64,000 nt of DNA from contig CM043963.1 in the NCBI GenBank assembly GCA_014529385.2, positions 93,713,912 through 93,777,911 of the forward strand, read 5' to 3'. Below the pieces are notes generated by a model. That model was not told the DNA's origin and searched no databases. It saw only the letters and a list, made by a program, of their open reading frames with translations. This document shows, piece after piece, positions 1 through 11,028 of the stretch; position 1 is the stretch's first letter; each line of letters starts with the position of its first letter. Made by a program: the position numbers and the translations under genes. Source of the stretch: Adiantum capillus-veneris. Lineage: Eukaryota > Streptophyta > Polypodiopsida > Polypodiales > Pteridaceae.

Positions 1-2
1 TT

Positions 3-701
3 ACAAGGAGGCACTCTTCACCATATTACCCTCAATGTAATGGCCTAGTTGAAAAGGTAAATGGAATGGTTTCTAAAATTATTACCAAGCAGGTAAACAA
101 TCATCCTGGAGACTGGGATACGTATCTACTACCAGCTTTATGGGCCTACAGAACTTCATTTCATACATCCTTGGGATTCACACCGTACCATCTAGTATTT
201 GGTAAGGAAGCAATCTTGCCCATTGAAGTGCAACTACAAAGTCTCAGAGTAATGGCAAGGCAGCTTCAACAGCCCAACATGCATTTGAGAGATCACATCA
301 TCAACTTGGAAAGACTACAGCTGGACAGAGAAGAAGCAATAAATTATTATGCAGCACAAGCAGAGCATAGACGGCTTAGTTTTAACGAGCATATCCGAAA
401 AAAAGAATTGAAGAAAGGAATGTTGGTGCTCCGCTACGACACTCGCTTCGACACGCGCAAGGATAAGAAACTCTTGCTCCGATGGGAAGGCCCTTTCATC
501 ATCAGGAAAAAGTATGCCAATGGAAGCTACCAGCTTATGGAGGCTGATGGAAAACTTCATAAAACCAGGGTAAATGGTTGGCGACTTAAACCTTATTTTC
601 TTCAATTTGACCAGGCTCCACCAATTGACTATCCAGACGAGGACACACCATCAACCGCCACCTCCGATGATAATGATCAAACAGATGAGCTAGACACATG
701 A
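3..701 (+). CDS. pol: Element G pol, C-terminal end of integrase (partial)
   Basis: The frame is open from the left window edge, so the gene is 5'-truncated by the window and no start codon applies. It begins in the integrase core at the PYYPQ-x-NGLVEK block, which holds the catalytic glutamate. It continues through the conserved ALWAYRT block and the LVFGKEAILPIE block, and ends with a basic integrase C-terminal region (GMLVLRYDTRF, WEGPFIIRKKY, VNGWRLKPYF). That last region is the GPY/F-type DNA-binding module. About 45 acidic and polar residues follow before the stop. No frame lesion is seen in this stretch. The product would join retrotransposon cDNA to host DNA in the nucleus. The closest relative in the window is the integrase of element C. 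Confidence 0.85.
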   Translation, partial: TRRHSSPYYPQCNGLVEKVNGMVSKIITKQVNNHPGDWDTYLLPALWAYRTSFHTSLGFTPYHLVFGKEAILPIEVQLQSLRVMARQLQQPNMHLRDHIINLERLQLDREEAINYYAAQAEHRRLSFNEHIRKKELKKGMLVLRYDTRFDTRKDKKLLLRWEGPFIIRKKYANGSYQLMEADGKLHKTRVNGWRLKPYFLQFDQAPPIDYPDEDTPSTATSDDNDQTDELDT

Positions 702-712
702 ATGCCTCTAGC

Positions 713-729
713 CAAAAGGGGAGGGCTAA
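713..729 (+). promoter_or_regulatory. Polypurine tract of element G
   Basis: The purine run AAAAGGGGAGGG, followed by CTAA, lies directly before the LTR start TGATGGGGG. It would prime plus-strand cDNA synthesis. The same arrangement is repeated before the LTRs of element C. Confidence 0.75.
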
Positions 730-2295
730 TGATGGGGGCTTTTCACAAGCCAAGCTCCCATACCCCTCTTCTCTCGTCCCCACCCCATGAAAACCCTCTC
801 TTAGGGAGGGAGTGATAAAAGGCATTGGAAAAAGTAAGAAAAAAAATAAAGTATGATTATGTAAATATATAAGAAAGGTAAAATAGGCCACCTCATGCCT
901 GCGGGGTAGCCCATCCCCACCTTGCCTCCTTTTTTCTCCATTGTTGCCCCGCCGGGGCTCCCTTTTCCTCTCCTCCACTCAAAAGGTCAACCCCCTTTCT
1001 CTTCCCCTTGTCCTTTCTCCTTTCTCTCTCCCCTCAAGATACCCCACCTCTCACCAATAATGCATTATAACTCACCAATAATGCACCCTAACTCACATGC
1101 AACTTACCCTATCTTCCAAAATAGTATACCCCACCGCCTCTTTCTCTCTCCTATCATATCCCATGACCCAAATACCCCCCTCTCTCTCTAAAGGGCGCCA
1201 TGTCTCTTGTCTTGTAGCTAAATAACCTCCCCCACACTCACACACACTCAGTTTCACTGAAAAAGGTGCCCACAGACCCATCCCCACCCAGTGGTTACCT
1301 GATTTTTCTTGTGTTCACACACATCTGCACACAGATTCACCTCTGAACACACTCCCCTCTCTCCCCTCTTGTAATTACTTTATTCTCCATGTCACCTCTC
1401 ACTTTTTTTCATCAACCCATCTCTCTCTCTTAGTCTCTCTCTCATGACACTGCTGTTCTGGCACATATACAAACAGCTAGACAAGTGGGGCCCACAGTCA
1501 CATGGCCTATGTAGATAATGATTTCTTCATTTCTAAATTCTAGAATTTCTCCCCCCCCCTCCTCCCCTATATAAAGAGGGGTTACCATCACACTAAGGGC
1601 ACACACACCATCACCAAAGAGTACACTATGCACTGTGTGTGCCTAGTGCACACACACACACACACACCATCACCATCACCGCAATCACCATGCTCGTCTT
1701 AAGCATGACCTCTACACCCTTGGGCTATGGAAGATGAAGGGAAACTAAATGAAGGATGATGGCCGTAACCCTCGTGCGAGTCTTCGCCATCAACTCCCAC
1801 CTATCCGCCATGTGCTCTACCACTCTCTCCCTTCTCATTCCCCTACCCTATGCTCCCCATTTCATTGCCTTATTCTCTAAATAAAGCTTGAGGTTTTGTG
1901 AGTATGTTTTCTTGCAATGTTTTGCCCATGTGAGGTGTGCGGAATCGCCACCTAGTCTTGTGTTTGGAGTGAGCTTGTGTATGTGTGAAGGGTGTGCGGA
2001 TTCGCCATCCTTTTGTGGTGCCTAAGTACTAAGCCACTATACCCCCTCCCTCACTCACTCTCTCTCTCTCTCTCTCTCTCTCACTTGATCTCATTCCCTT
2101 TCCTCTTCATCATTGCTCCCAAGCATCCATCTCTTTTGGATGAAAACTTTGTTATGGTGGTGTGTTGTTTGCGTCCTAGCCGCTGAAGCTAGGTGATGCC
2201 CGCTGTTTGCTTTACCATGACAGGCTTGAGGCGCGTCATTTGGTCCCCGGTGTTTTAGAGGCCATCGGGGTTCGGGGTTCGCTTTGCTCCTGTCA
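730..2295 (+). repeat. 3' LTR of element G
   Basis: The LTR starts TGATGGGGGCTTTT after the polypurine tract and ends TTGCTCCTGTCA. It contains pyrimidine-rich stretches, a short CA run (about 1647-1667) and a CT run (about 2058-2082). A TATATAAAGAGG box at 1567-1578 is a candidate TATA element. Its terminal 170 bases (GCGTCCTAG onward) resemble the corresponding part of the element C LTR. Short open frames inside it are not considered genes. Confidence 0.7.
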
Positions 2296-3917
2296 ACACT
2301 TAAGATTAGTGTTCAAACAACTACGAACTCACGCTCTGTATGCTAAGCAAAGCAAGTGCGATTTCTTTAAAACAGAGATACATTATCTCGGTCATGTCAT
2401 CTCTTATTCTAGAATCAAGATGGACACTGACAAGGTTGCTACCATTCTTCGATGGCCACATCCCAACACGGTTGAGGAGCTTCAAATATTCTTAGGCATG
2501 ACTAGATTTTATCGACAGTATATCCATGATTATGCCAAACTCGTTGTTCCTATGACGGATCAACTTAAAGAAAAAGGTAAGACCTTCTCTTGGGAAGAAG
2601 CCCAAAAATGCAGTTTTGAATAGCTCAAGGTAGCTATAGCCACTGCTCCCATCCGAGAAATCTTTAACCCACTTAAGCCGTTTGTGGTAGAGACTCATGC
2701 TAGTGATAAAGCAATTGGTGCAATACTTCTCTAGGAGGGAAGACCTATAGCCTTTGAAAGTAAAAAGTTAGATAGAGCTCAAAAAAATTATTATGTCTAC
2801 TATTTATATGGTGCCGAGTTTGAAGTAGTTTTTGACCATGAGAGTCCAATGGTTTACTACTCAAACGGACTTGAAGATCTATAAAGCTAGATGGGTAGAA
2901 ATCCTTCAAGATTATGATAGTAAGCTACGATATTGCAAGGGTGATATAATGTAGTAGCGAATGCACTAAGTTGGATGCCTCATATTAGTTCACATGCTTT
3001 CATGGAAATAAAGAGTGGATTTTTGGAGTCATTACGTGGCAAGTAGGCACAAGATCAATCATATGTTAAAGTATGGAGTGCAGTTTTAAAAAGGGATCCC
3101 TCACACTCACATATCTCTGTACGGCCAGATCAACATCTCTCTACACATGCAGATGAAAACTCCAACACACAGAGCTCCACCCCTACTTAGGAAAAGCTTA
3201 AGTGATGGAAGAATTTTTCCATTGATGATGGCTACTTACTCCATAAGGGTAGAGTATGTGTGCCAAAGGACTCAGACACTAAGCGCCAAATCTTATTTGA
3301 GTGTCACGATAGTCCAAGTGCTCTCATCCAAGTATTCACAAGACGTATGCCTTAGTTTGATGGCAATTTTATTGGCCGGGCTTACATCATGATGTTCACG
3401 AGTATGTACTAAACTACCAACAGTGCCAAGTTAATAAGGTAGAGCGCCTCAAAGTAGGTGACCTTTTACATCCTTTAGAGAGTACACAAGGTAAGTGGGA
3501 GAGCATCTCTATGGATCTTGTAGGACTACTACTACAAGTCATGGCCATGATGCAATATGGGTAATTGTAGACCGTCTCACAAAGATGGGTCGATTCATTC
3601 CCATTGAGACTACGATTAAGACACTGGAATTAGAGGCTATTTATAGAGCATATATATAAACCCTATGGTCTTCCAGCTAGTATCATTAGTGATAGAGATC
3701 AAAAGTTCGATAATCGCTTCTGGAGAGCTGTGTTTCAAAAGTTGGAAACTAAACTTAATCTAAGTACGTTTGATAATTCAGAACAAATGCTCAAACCAAA
3801 AGAGTTAATCAAGTGCTAGACGATATGCTACGAGCATACGTTAGCAAGAAGCAAACCAACTAGGAAGACTACTTACCTATATTGGAATTTTCTTATAATA
3901 GTTCAAAGCATGTAACT
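2296..3917 (+). pseudogene. pol: Element F: decayed chromovirus pol (RT end, RNase H, integrase core)
   Basis: From 2296 the sequence encodes the segment after the RT catalytic site: HLRLVFKQL, then KCDFF and YLGHVIS, then FLGMTRFYRQYI. It goes on to an RNase H start with the PFVVETHAS block and GRPIAFESKKL, then the integrase zinc-binding and core regions (YGLPASIISDRDQKF, with the second catalytic Asp). It ends at EFSYNSSKHVT. Many stops and frame changes interrupt it, so it is not functional. The reading resumes at 53500 with TGFSPPMLLYGF, the block that normally follows directly. Everything from 3918 to 53494 therefore interrupts this gene. Its 5' part lies beyond element G, outside the window. 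Confidence 0.8.
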
Positions 3918-6835
3918 TGTCATAATAACTAATATCTAATTCTCCTAACTGATTTTCTCATGTTAAACTAATCATTTAACACTAGTTCTGTAATCGAACA
4001 CTCAAATTTCTTGAGACACTAAAGTGTCCTATTTTTCTAGCAACTTATCATAATTATTTGGTGAATCTAGAAAAAAACATTAATAGGTCACGTTCATATC
4101 TTAGGTCAGTTATGAGGTGAAGAACATAGCCAAATTTTACTTTTATCAAAATTAATACCAAATTAAGATTATAATGATAAGTTTTAAGATAAAAAAATCC
4201 TAGAAATTTAGTGCAGTTTTAACAAAATTTTCATAAATTGAACATAACTTCTCATCAAAATATGATTTTTCATAGATTTCAAGGTGTACAGATAGGAAAA
4301 AACTTATTATAGCAAGAAATTGAGCTTCATAACCTAGTTATGGGACTAGATTTTTTTTATAATCAAAAGACCAAAATCTTGAAAATGCTGACAAAGAGGA
4401 AAATTTTGTTTCAAGGCCTTTTTCGTTAACATGATGAGGTTATGGGACAAAACCTAAGGTGTATAATGTATCTATAGGTCAATGCCCATCAACTAAGCAT
4501 TTTTCATGGGTTCAAACACATAGGCATCTTGTAAGTTAAGCTCATTTTTAAAAAAATGTAGTGTGTAATTTCTTGCAAAAAAAACAATGCTATGAAAAAC
4601 TAATGAAAGTCTGTATATAAATCCCCCAATTGTGTCCATATGAGGTATTTGTATACAAATAAGTGAAATGAATGGAAAAATCCAAAAGTGGACTTTATTT
4701 TAAGGTTTATTTTTTATAAATAAAAACTCATAATTACAACATGCGTAATTTTTTGGATATGCCATAAATCACCAAATGTGACTTGCATAACCATTAAAAA
4801 TTATCACCTTATGTAATGGAGTCATAGATTTAGTATACATGCATCATAAGACATTGTAAATTTACATGAACTAAATGTTTTTTGTGATCGTTAATTGAAT
4901 TTGTGAACGTTGCATATTTGACCCATAGGACTTTCTATATTTAATTCTAGTCACAAATGATTTTTTTCTCACATGACAATTGCAAAAATATCAAACACAT
5001 ATATAAGTAGTTACCATAGATTATTGCATGCACCCTGCTCATTTTTTTCTTAGGCTAGAGTACGAGTTTTAATGAAACATTGAATATTGTTTTGCGTAGG
5101 TTCTTTTCATGAGTGTAGTTACTATTGAGGTTATGATCAAAAAGTGAGGGATTATAATTTCTATGAGTACTTTGAATAACATTTTATAAGTTTGCAAAAT
5201 AATTTCTTGATATGTGTTGTAGATTTCATGTACCATTTTATTTAAATTCGCAAAAATAACACACTAAAGTGTTCTTTTTGGTACCAAACTAGTGTTAAGA
5301 TGGGGAGGTGCTAGGGGAGAAAAAGCTAGAATACTGGTTAAGCTGGCAGACCAGCTACAGTAGGGATTCAAATGAGGGAAAATAGGGATCCAAAGGGGGG
5401 GCCATCTGAAAAAGAGCAATGAGCAACAATGGGCTTTAAAGACCCTAAGGTTCATCCCATTAAGGCTTCCAAAATGCTAAGGTTCCAAAATTCAAAGGTT
5501 GTGTCCAAAGGTCATCACTAGGGAAATTGGATGCTTTGTGTGTGTACCAAAAAAGTCTTCACAAATCGTACAAAGGAGGGGGCAAGCCCTGGAAGTAGGG
5601 GATGAGAGAGAAACACACACACACACAATCACAAGCTTCATTTACACAAAGGAATGAGGGACACATGTCAGCTCCCTAGCCGAGATGCTCACAAGGTGTA
5701 CTCAAATCCTATTGGATGGCCATGGAGGTGGACCAATGAGAATTAGGCTAGAGTAAATCTAGTTTAATTAGTTTAAAAGCACTTAATAAAAGAACCAGTA
5801 AGAATTAAGCTCTCTAGACGACTATTGGACAATCTCCCAAGGGGTCCAATGAGCATTCAGCAGCCCAATGGCTTGCCTCATTCCTATTGGCCAAAAGACA
5901 AAGGGGTCCAATGAGAGTTTAGTTGCATTAATTAATTACTAAAGCTCTCACAAAAGGGGAAAGGGGGACACATGTCAGAAGGCTATCACTTATGCTGCTT
6001 AATTTCCATTGGCTAAGCTGGGAAAGGTCCAATAGGGTGTCAGCATGAGCAAAATGCAAGAAGGGTCAACCAACAGAGAGAGGGGGACTGAATTTGTCAA
6101 GTCATGTTTTTCACACACACTCACACAATCTCATGTGTGGAGCAAGAAGACTCTCTCTCTCTTTCTCAAGCTTTAATGGAAATCTTATCACCTACTCCAA
6201 GCTTGTGAGAAGGGAGTCCTACACCAACAACTCTTGGCTTTGTGATGAAAATCCCAACCAAGAGTCAAGCTTCAATGGATTCTCATCTCCTCTACCATGC
6301 TAATTACTAAGCTATGCTATACTATAACGAGTGATTATGTGAGGAGATGTACATATTTCTCGTAAGACTAGTCCTTCCTCTCAATCTACTCTCATATCCC
6401 GCTAGCTCTCACCATCTTCGACGGTGTGTGAGGTCTTGGGTCTGGTCTTGGGTCTGAGACCGTAAGGGACTTGATGTTGTGTTTTATAAGTGTTTTTCTT
6501 AGTGCTTGAAGCTTCTTCATTGCACTATTTAGTATTGAAGGAACACAAAGAATTGTATTATGAAATGTCTTTGTTGATGGGAGAAACCTATAATATAAAG
6601 CCTTTTGGAGGGGGGACCGGCTCCATGTAAATCCGGTCCTCAACTATTGTCAACATCTTAATTTCTCTCTCTTTTGAAGTATTGTTCATGCTATCTAACT
6701 AGGCATTATGCTTTTTGTTCCTCTCTCCACCCAAGCACTCTTGTTATGCTCATCAGGAATCTATTCTAATGAAATTCTCACTATGTTCATGCTATTTTCT
6801 GCTACACACAAGTTACTAGGCCAGTAAATGTTACA
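3918..6835 (+). repeat. 5' LTR of element E (2.9 kb)
   Basis: It starts TGTCATAATAAC immediately after the interrupted F integrase and ends AAATGTTACA before the primer site. The first 1.4 kb is AT-rich. The second half (5380-6835) recurs as four separated pieces at 9569-53494 and contains none of the insertions found there. This copy therefore shows the pre-insertion sequence for elements A, B and C: the A site near 5500 (AAAGGTTGTGTCC), the B site near 5775 (TTTAAAAGCACTT) and the C site near 6457-6467. Confidence 0.75.
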
Positions 6836-6836
6836 T

Positions 6837-6850
6837 TGTTTCAGAGCACA
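6837..6850 (+). promoter_or_regulatory. Degenerate tRNA-iMet primer-binding site of element E
   Basis: TGTTTCAGAGCACA differs slightly from the standard plant initiator-Met primer site (TGGTATCAGAGC) and lies two bases after the LTR end. It would prime minus-strand cDNA synthesis. Confidence 0.6.
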
Positions 6851-7198
6851 ATATTTCTCTTTTCTTGCTCAAGAAGGGAGGTACTCAAGCTAGCTATAAA
6901 TGGTTGGTATTATTAATTGCAATTGAGTAAGTAATATAGGGATTTTTCAGCCTTGCAATGCGCTTGCCTTCATTGCAAATAACGGGGCATCACTGTCGAG
7001 ACTAGCTATTAGAAGCTTGACAAGAGCCGGTGTTGTTTTGGTGTTGAATGATCCTCTCTTTTATTCCTTGCAATTAATGGTATTCGAGTCACGGGTACAT
7101 TAGCTTGAGTGTTTTTCTAAAGGGGTAAAGAGGAGTAGCAACTAGGTCTTGAAGTGCCAAAGTACACCTAAAAATGTTTACACCAAAAAGTTGTTAGA

Positions 7199-8710
7199 AT
7201 GGATGACAATATTAAAGAGAGTGAAATTATTGTTGATAACTTTGATTTTTCTAGTGAACAAGCTACTAATGATACCCCTATGATTGTTAATTACCTTGTT
7301 TAAATGCTTCAACAAGCCATGGGCAATCCATCCCTCCAAAGTGAAGTGCAACGGCTGCTTTGATCTCATGGGATTCTCCAAACTCCCCACCATGATGAGA
7401 GAGTACCTAAGAATCCTCCTTGCAAGACTTCCAAAAGAGGACTCTCTCCGATTCGCGAGAAGAAGAGGATCCATACGAAGGGCTCAAAAATTTTCTTCTT
7501 GATGACATATCTCCTTCTCAAAGGAGAACTCAAGAGCCCCCAACAAAGGAACGAGAAATAACTGAGTCTCCTACCACCTTGGCGGAGATGGCTCCACAAA
7601 GACAGTGGGCTATACACTCTCCATCACCTCCTAAACGGAGAAGACCATCGCACACTTCTTCACACCATAATTCAAAGCGCGATGACAAAAATCAAGAGAC
7701 AAAAAAGGCGAGAAAGAGGACACCCTATTCTCCATATTCTTCATCCTCTTCCTCTTATGAAAGTGATGGTGCAGACAAATAAGATCAAGGCAAGAAAAAG
7801 GTCACCCTCTTCTCCATCTTCCTCAAATTCTTCACCTTCTGAAGAAAGTGATGGTGCAACTTTTAAACCATAAAAAAGAAGAGGCCATAGGAGATCCTAT
7901 GCTGCATGGAAGAGGTCATCCAAGCTCAAGAAGTTCAAAGAGGAAGGAAAGAGAATCTCTTTCCTTACCTACGATGGCACCTTTGGTGCTACGGACAAAT
8001 TATTGGCCTTTATGCAACAATTCAATGCGTCGTTTGGAGATGAGGGCTTCACGAAGTCCTCTAATCTACACCATGTAGCTATGCACTTTCAAAAGTCCCC
8101 CAGGCAATGGTGGTCTAGCCTACGGGCCAACAGTGAAGATCCACAAACATGGAAAGCTTTAAGAGCTTCCATAATGAAGCAGTTTTTGGCCACCGATACC
8201 AAAGACAAAGTACTCACCGAATAGTGAACCTTGCAGCTCTCTCCCTATGAATCCATTCACAAATATGTAGAAAAGTTTTGGAATCTACATCTCAAAGCCA
8301 TTGTCTTCAAAAGGATGGTTTTTGGAGAGCAAAAACAACAATTTTTTGTGAGCTTAACTAAATAAATGGTGGAGTATGTCAACTCCCAAAGGCCACGCAC
8401 AATATCTGCGGTTATACACCATACTATGGTGGCTTCTTGAATCAATTTCCAAACAGGGGCTAAGAGCAATTCTAAGCCCACAAAAAACAAGGGTTTCAAT
8501 GAGCCTAAGGGGAAGGACAATGTCCAAAAGTCTCCTAAGGGCAATTCCAATAACAACAACGCTAAGGAGAATGGAGTTTACAAAGGCAAAAACAAACTCT
8601 CTCCTAAAGAGCTTGAGTGTTATCGCAAGGATAACTGTTGTTTCAAGTGCGGCGAGTAAGGGGGCATGTGTATCGCGCTTGTCCCCACAAGAACACCCAC
8701 CATGAGTCTC
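7199..8710 (+). pseudogene. gag: Element E gag remnant
   Basis: The likely start is ATG at 7199 (MDDNIKESEIIVDNF). Stops appear after about 40 codons and again later, with several frame changes. A Ser/Lys-rich spacer (about 7600-7900) precedes a capsid-like region at about 7960-8280: DKLLAFMQQFNASF, SPRQWWSSLRANS, then YESIHKYVEKFW. This resembles retrotransposon gag of chromovirus type. A single CCHC zinc knuckle at about 8635-8690 is split by a frame change (CFKCGE in one frame, GHVYRACP in the next). The product would have packaged the RNA. It is clearly dead. Confidence 0.7.
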
Positions 8711-9138
8711 CTAGAGCTACCTTGGTCGAAATCCAAGAAGAGGAAGCTCACCACAAAGGATCTCCTCTATGCCATGCTTGGGGAAAGGCAAGAGAACATG
8801 ATGCTTTTATTCTCTTTGACCCTGGTTCTACTCACAATTTCATATCCACAGAGTTGGCCACCAAGCTAGGCATCCAAGTCTATGAGAAGGGAGATGTCGT
8901 ACCCACATATGGTGCTTTCAAGGGGCAAGAAGCTTCAATCACTCCCTTAATCATAAAATTGAGGCTTCATGTCCAAAGCTATGTGGACAAAGAGGACTTG
9001 TTTATCTCTCCTCTCAAGCACGAGTATGTAATCCTAGGAGCACCATGGTTTGATTGCATGGCTGCCAATGTTAAATTCCCTGAAAGGAAAATCTACTTTA
9101 GGTTCAGGGAAAAAGATATGTACATAGATGCTAAGTAA
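8638..9138 (+). pseudogene. Element E aspartic protease
   Basis: This is the longest intact stretch of the E polyprotein. After the zinc-knuckle tail it carries the retropepsin active-site region FILFDPGSTHNFIS at about residue 57 and the second conserved block EYVILGAPWFDC. The family usually has D-S/T-G, and here the middle residue is Pro, which probably impairs catalysis. A stop at 9136 ends the frame. The downstream frame would have continued toward RT. The function would have been polyprotein cleavage in the virus-like particle. Confidence 0.7.
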
Positions 9139-9329
9139 ATGGGTAACACCATATGCATTATACATACACAAGCTTTCAATAATTGAATAAAGAGCTCTAT
9201 TTCTGTGTACATGATTTCTGTTAAAGTTTCTCAAAATGAACCTAATGCTTTAGCAAAAGAAAATATAAACAATCACAAGGAATTAGAGTTATCCAATTTT
9301 CTCAAGGGGTTTTAAGATGTCTTTATTGA

Positions 9330-9568
9330 CCACATCCCTTGTGAACTACCTCCTAAACGAGGCAATGATGACCATGCAATTGAACTTCTTCCAGGAAGTT
9401 CAATAAACCTCCTTATAGAGTTTCTCAAGCTCAACAAGGGGAGATTATGCGGCAAGTGCATGAGTTAGTTGAGAAGGGCATGGTTAGCTCATCTCCATTT
9501 TGCTCACCCATGTTATTAGTGCAAAAGAAAGACGACACATATCGTATGTGTGTTGACTATAGAGCACT
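9330..9568 (+). pseudogene. pol: Element E reverse transcriptase, first block only
   Basis: Readable are IPCELPPKRGNDDHAIELLPG, with a frame change, then PPYRVS, EIMRQVHELVEKGMV, SPFCSPMLLVQKKDD and CVDYRALN, the N-terminal fingers of gypsy RT. The sequence ends abruptly after ALN at 9568. The next bases match the interior of the E LTR (from 5380), so the palm with the catalytic aspartates, RNase H, integrase and the first half of the 3' LTR are deleted. Confidence 0.8.
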
Positions 9569-9690
9569 AAATAGGGATCCAAAAGGGGGGGCATCTGTAA
9601 AAGAGCAATGTGCAACAATGGGCTTTAAAGACTTAAAGATTTAGCCCATTGAGACTTCCAAAATGCTAAGGTCCCAAAATTCAAAGGTTG
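9569..9690 (+). repeat. Element E 3' LTR, piece 1 of 4
   Basis: It matches the 5' LTR from 5380 (AAATAGGGATCCAAA...) up to AAAGGTTG, where copia A is inserted. The G-run here looks like a polypurine tract but is LTR sequence, since the 5' LTR has it too. Confidence 0.8.
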
Positions 9691-9916
9691 TGTTGGGATT
9701 AAAGCCCAAGTGGCCTCTTATACGGATATGGCCGGCCACCCGCCTAACTCACTTATCACTAACTCTTTGTATAATACTCACTTATATATACTTTTGTGGA
9801 TAATAAGTTTTGGGAGATAACCCTTCAAACAAATTCTCTGCGTACTGTGTAAGCTCTCTGTGTATCTCTATGTGTGTGTGTGTGTGAGTCGATCTATGCT
9901 CCCCTCCGCGACTTCA
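9691..9916 (+). repeat. 5' LTR of element A
   Basis: A 226-bp TG...CA repeat, matched by 15131-15345. A short TG run near its end accounts for part of the length difference. Confidence 0.93.
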
Positions 9917-9918
9917 AT

Positions 9919-9930
9919 TGGTATCAGAGC
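9919..9930 (+). promoter_or_regulatory. tRNA-iMet primer-binding site of element A
   Basis: TGGTATCAGAGC is an exact plant initiator-Met primer site, two bases after the LTR. Confidence 0.92.
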
Positions 9931-10232
9931 GAGGTGCAGTTTGGTTTTGCATAATTGCTTGCGCGCGCACTTTTCAGGCAGATTCTGGATCCGGAGCTTG
10001 GAAATTCACACTCGGCGTTCCGGGAGCATTTCTAGTAGGTGACCTGTAGTTTTACCCCCCTTTCGTAGTTGTTTATGCTCTCAGAATTTTGTTCTGAGCA
10101 CTACATCAGAAGATAGTTTTCAGCCGCAAAGAAACCCGTCTTGTGTAGATTGGCAAGCAAGAGGTGGTCGGCATCAATATCGGCATCGACATACATCACT
10201 CATTATTCTTCAAAGCATCATCTATAGAGCAG

Positions 10233-10412
10233 GTACACATATATATCATCAGATATATATATTGCAGTCTGCATTGCTACTTCTTGTACTTGCCAGGTTC
10301 CATGGGAGGTGTACTTGCAAGGTGCCAGGGGAGGTGTACACATATATATTATCAGATATATATATTGCAGTCTGCATTGTTACTTCTTGTACTTGCCAGG
10401 TTCCAGGGGAGG
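10233..10412 (+). repeat. 103-bp tandem duplication in the leader of element A
   Basis: Two copies begin GTACACATATATAT at 10233 and GTACACATATATATT at 10336. Both run through GCAGTCTGCATTG, CTTCTTGTACTTGCC and AGGTTCCA. The second copy is shorter, ending near 10412. It lies in the untranslated leader between primer site and gag. Short frames across it are not supported as genes. Confidence 0.8.
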
Positions 10413-11028
10413 TGTGGCCATACGACGGCTTGACACCACTGGCATGTATTGCAGATTGATGTACTGTGATTGTGGGTCTGCTAGTTGTGAGTCACACTAG
10501 CAGACAAACCGCCGCAGTGGTCATAGGACAGTGATTGGTCTATTGTAGGATGTATGCTAGTTCTCGGTAGTTTGCTGAGCCATCTGTGAGGGTCGTGTGT
10601 GAGGTTTTTTGAAGCCAAGCACTGGGTTACCCAGTGTGAGGTGGATTAGGTTGTTGGAGTTCCCCTCTACACGCATCCTCTTTGGCGACTTTTATCCCAT
10701 AGGATGTATGACTTTGTGTAGACACTGGATTGCATCTTATGCGTCAGGCCGTTGAGGCATTGTTCAGGGTTCAGTCTTGAGACAGATACAGGTTCTGTGA
10801 TCGCCAAGACAGGAGACAGTGTATGCTTACAGGATTAGCATATTACAGAGATTTCTAGATTTGTCACTGATCAGCTATTTATGGTTGTTTTTGAGCTATC
10901 TTTTGGTTTCCAGAGCTCAGTTTACAGGGGAGACTCAGTCAAAATTTTTCAAAATACTAACAGTTCTTGAGAAGAGGTGTTCAACTTGTTGTTTACAGCT
11001 TGTTGTTTGTGTACAGAGGCCAGTTTAC

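Larger units (their letters stand above)
1..2295 (+). mobile_element. Element G: 3' part of a Tat-like Ty3/gypsy retrotransposon
   Basis: The visible part consists of the end of an integrase gene (3-701), a polypurine tract and a 1.57-kb 3' LTR (730-2295). The 5' part lies left of the window. The integrase tail is clearly related to that of element C, and both LTRs begin TGAT(A/G)G directly after a GGGAGGGCTAA tract, so G and C are relatives, though diverged. Sequence right of the LTR resumes as chromovirus reverse transcriptase, so G appears to be inserted into element F. The matching left target duplication cannot be seen. LTR boundaries come from the tract at the left and the TGTCA end plus the resumption of F coding at the right. 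Confidence 0.8.

Noticed and set aside
5390-5406. G-run before TGAAAAAGAGC read as a polypurine tract and LTR start of element E
   Set aside because: The same run lies inside the 5' LTR, which begins at 3918 directly after the interrupted F integrase; the LTR border at 3918 is supported by the F reading frame and near-matching flanks.
7078-7092. TGGTATTCGAGTCAC considered as primer-binding site of element E
   Set aside because: TGTTTCAGAGCACA at 6837 lies exactly behind the LTR end TTACA, which is confirmed by the other LTR end at 53494.
10164-10500. Three overlapping short frames in the copia A leader
   Set aside because: Products of the 103-bp tandem repeat in different phases.
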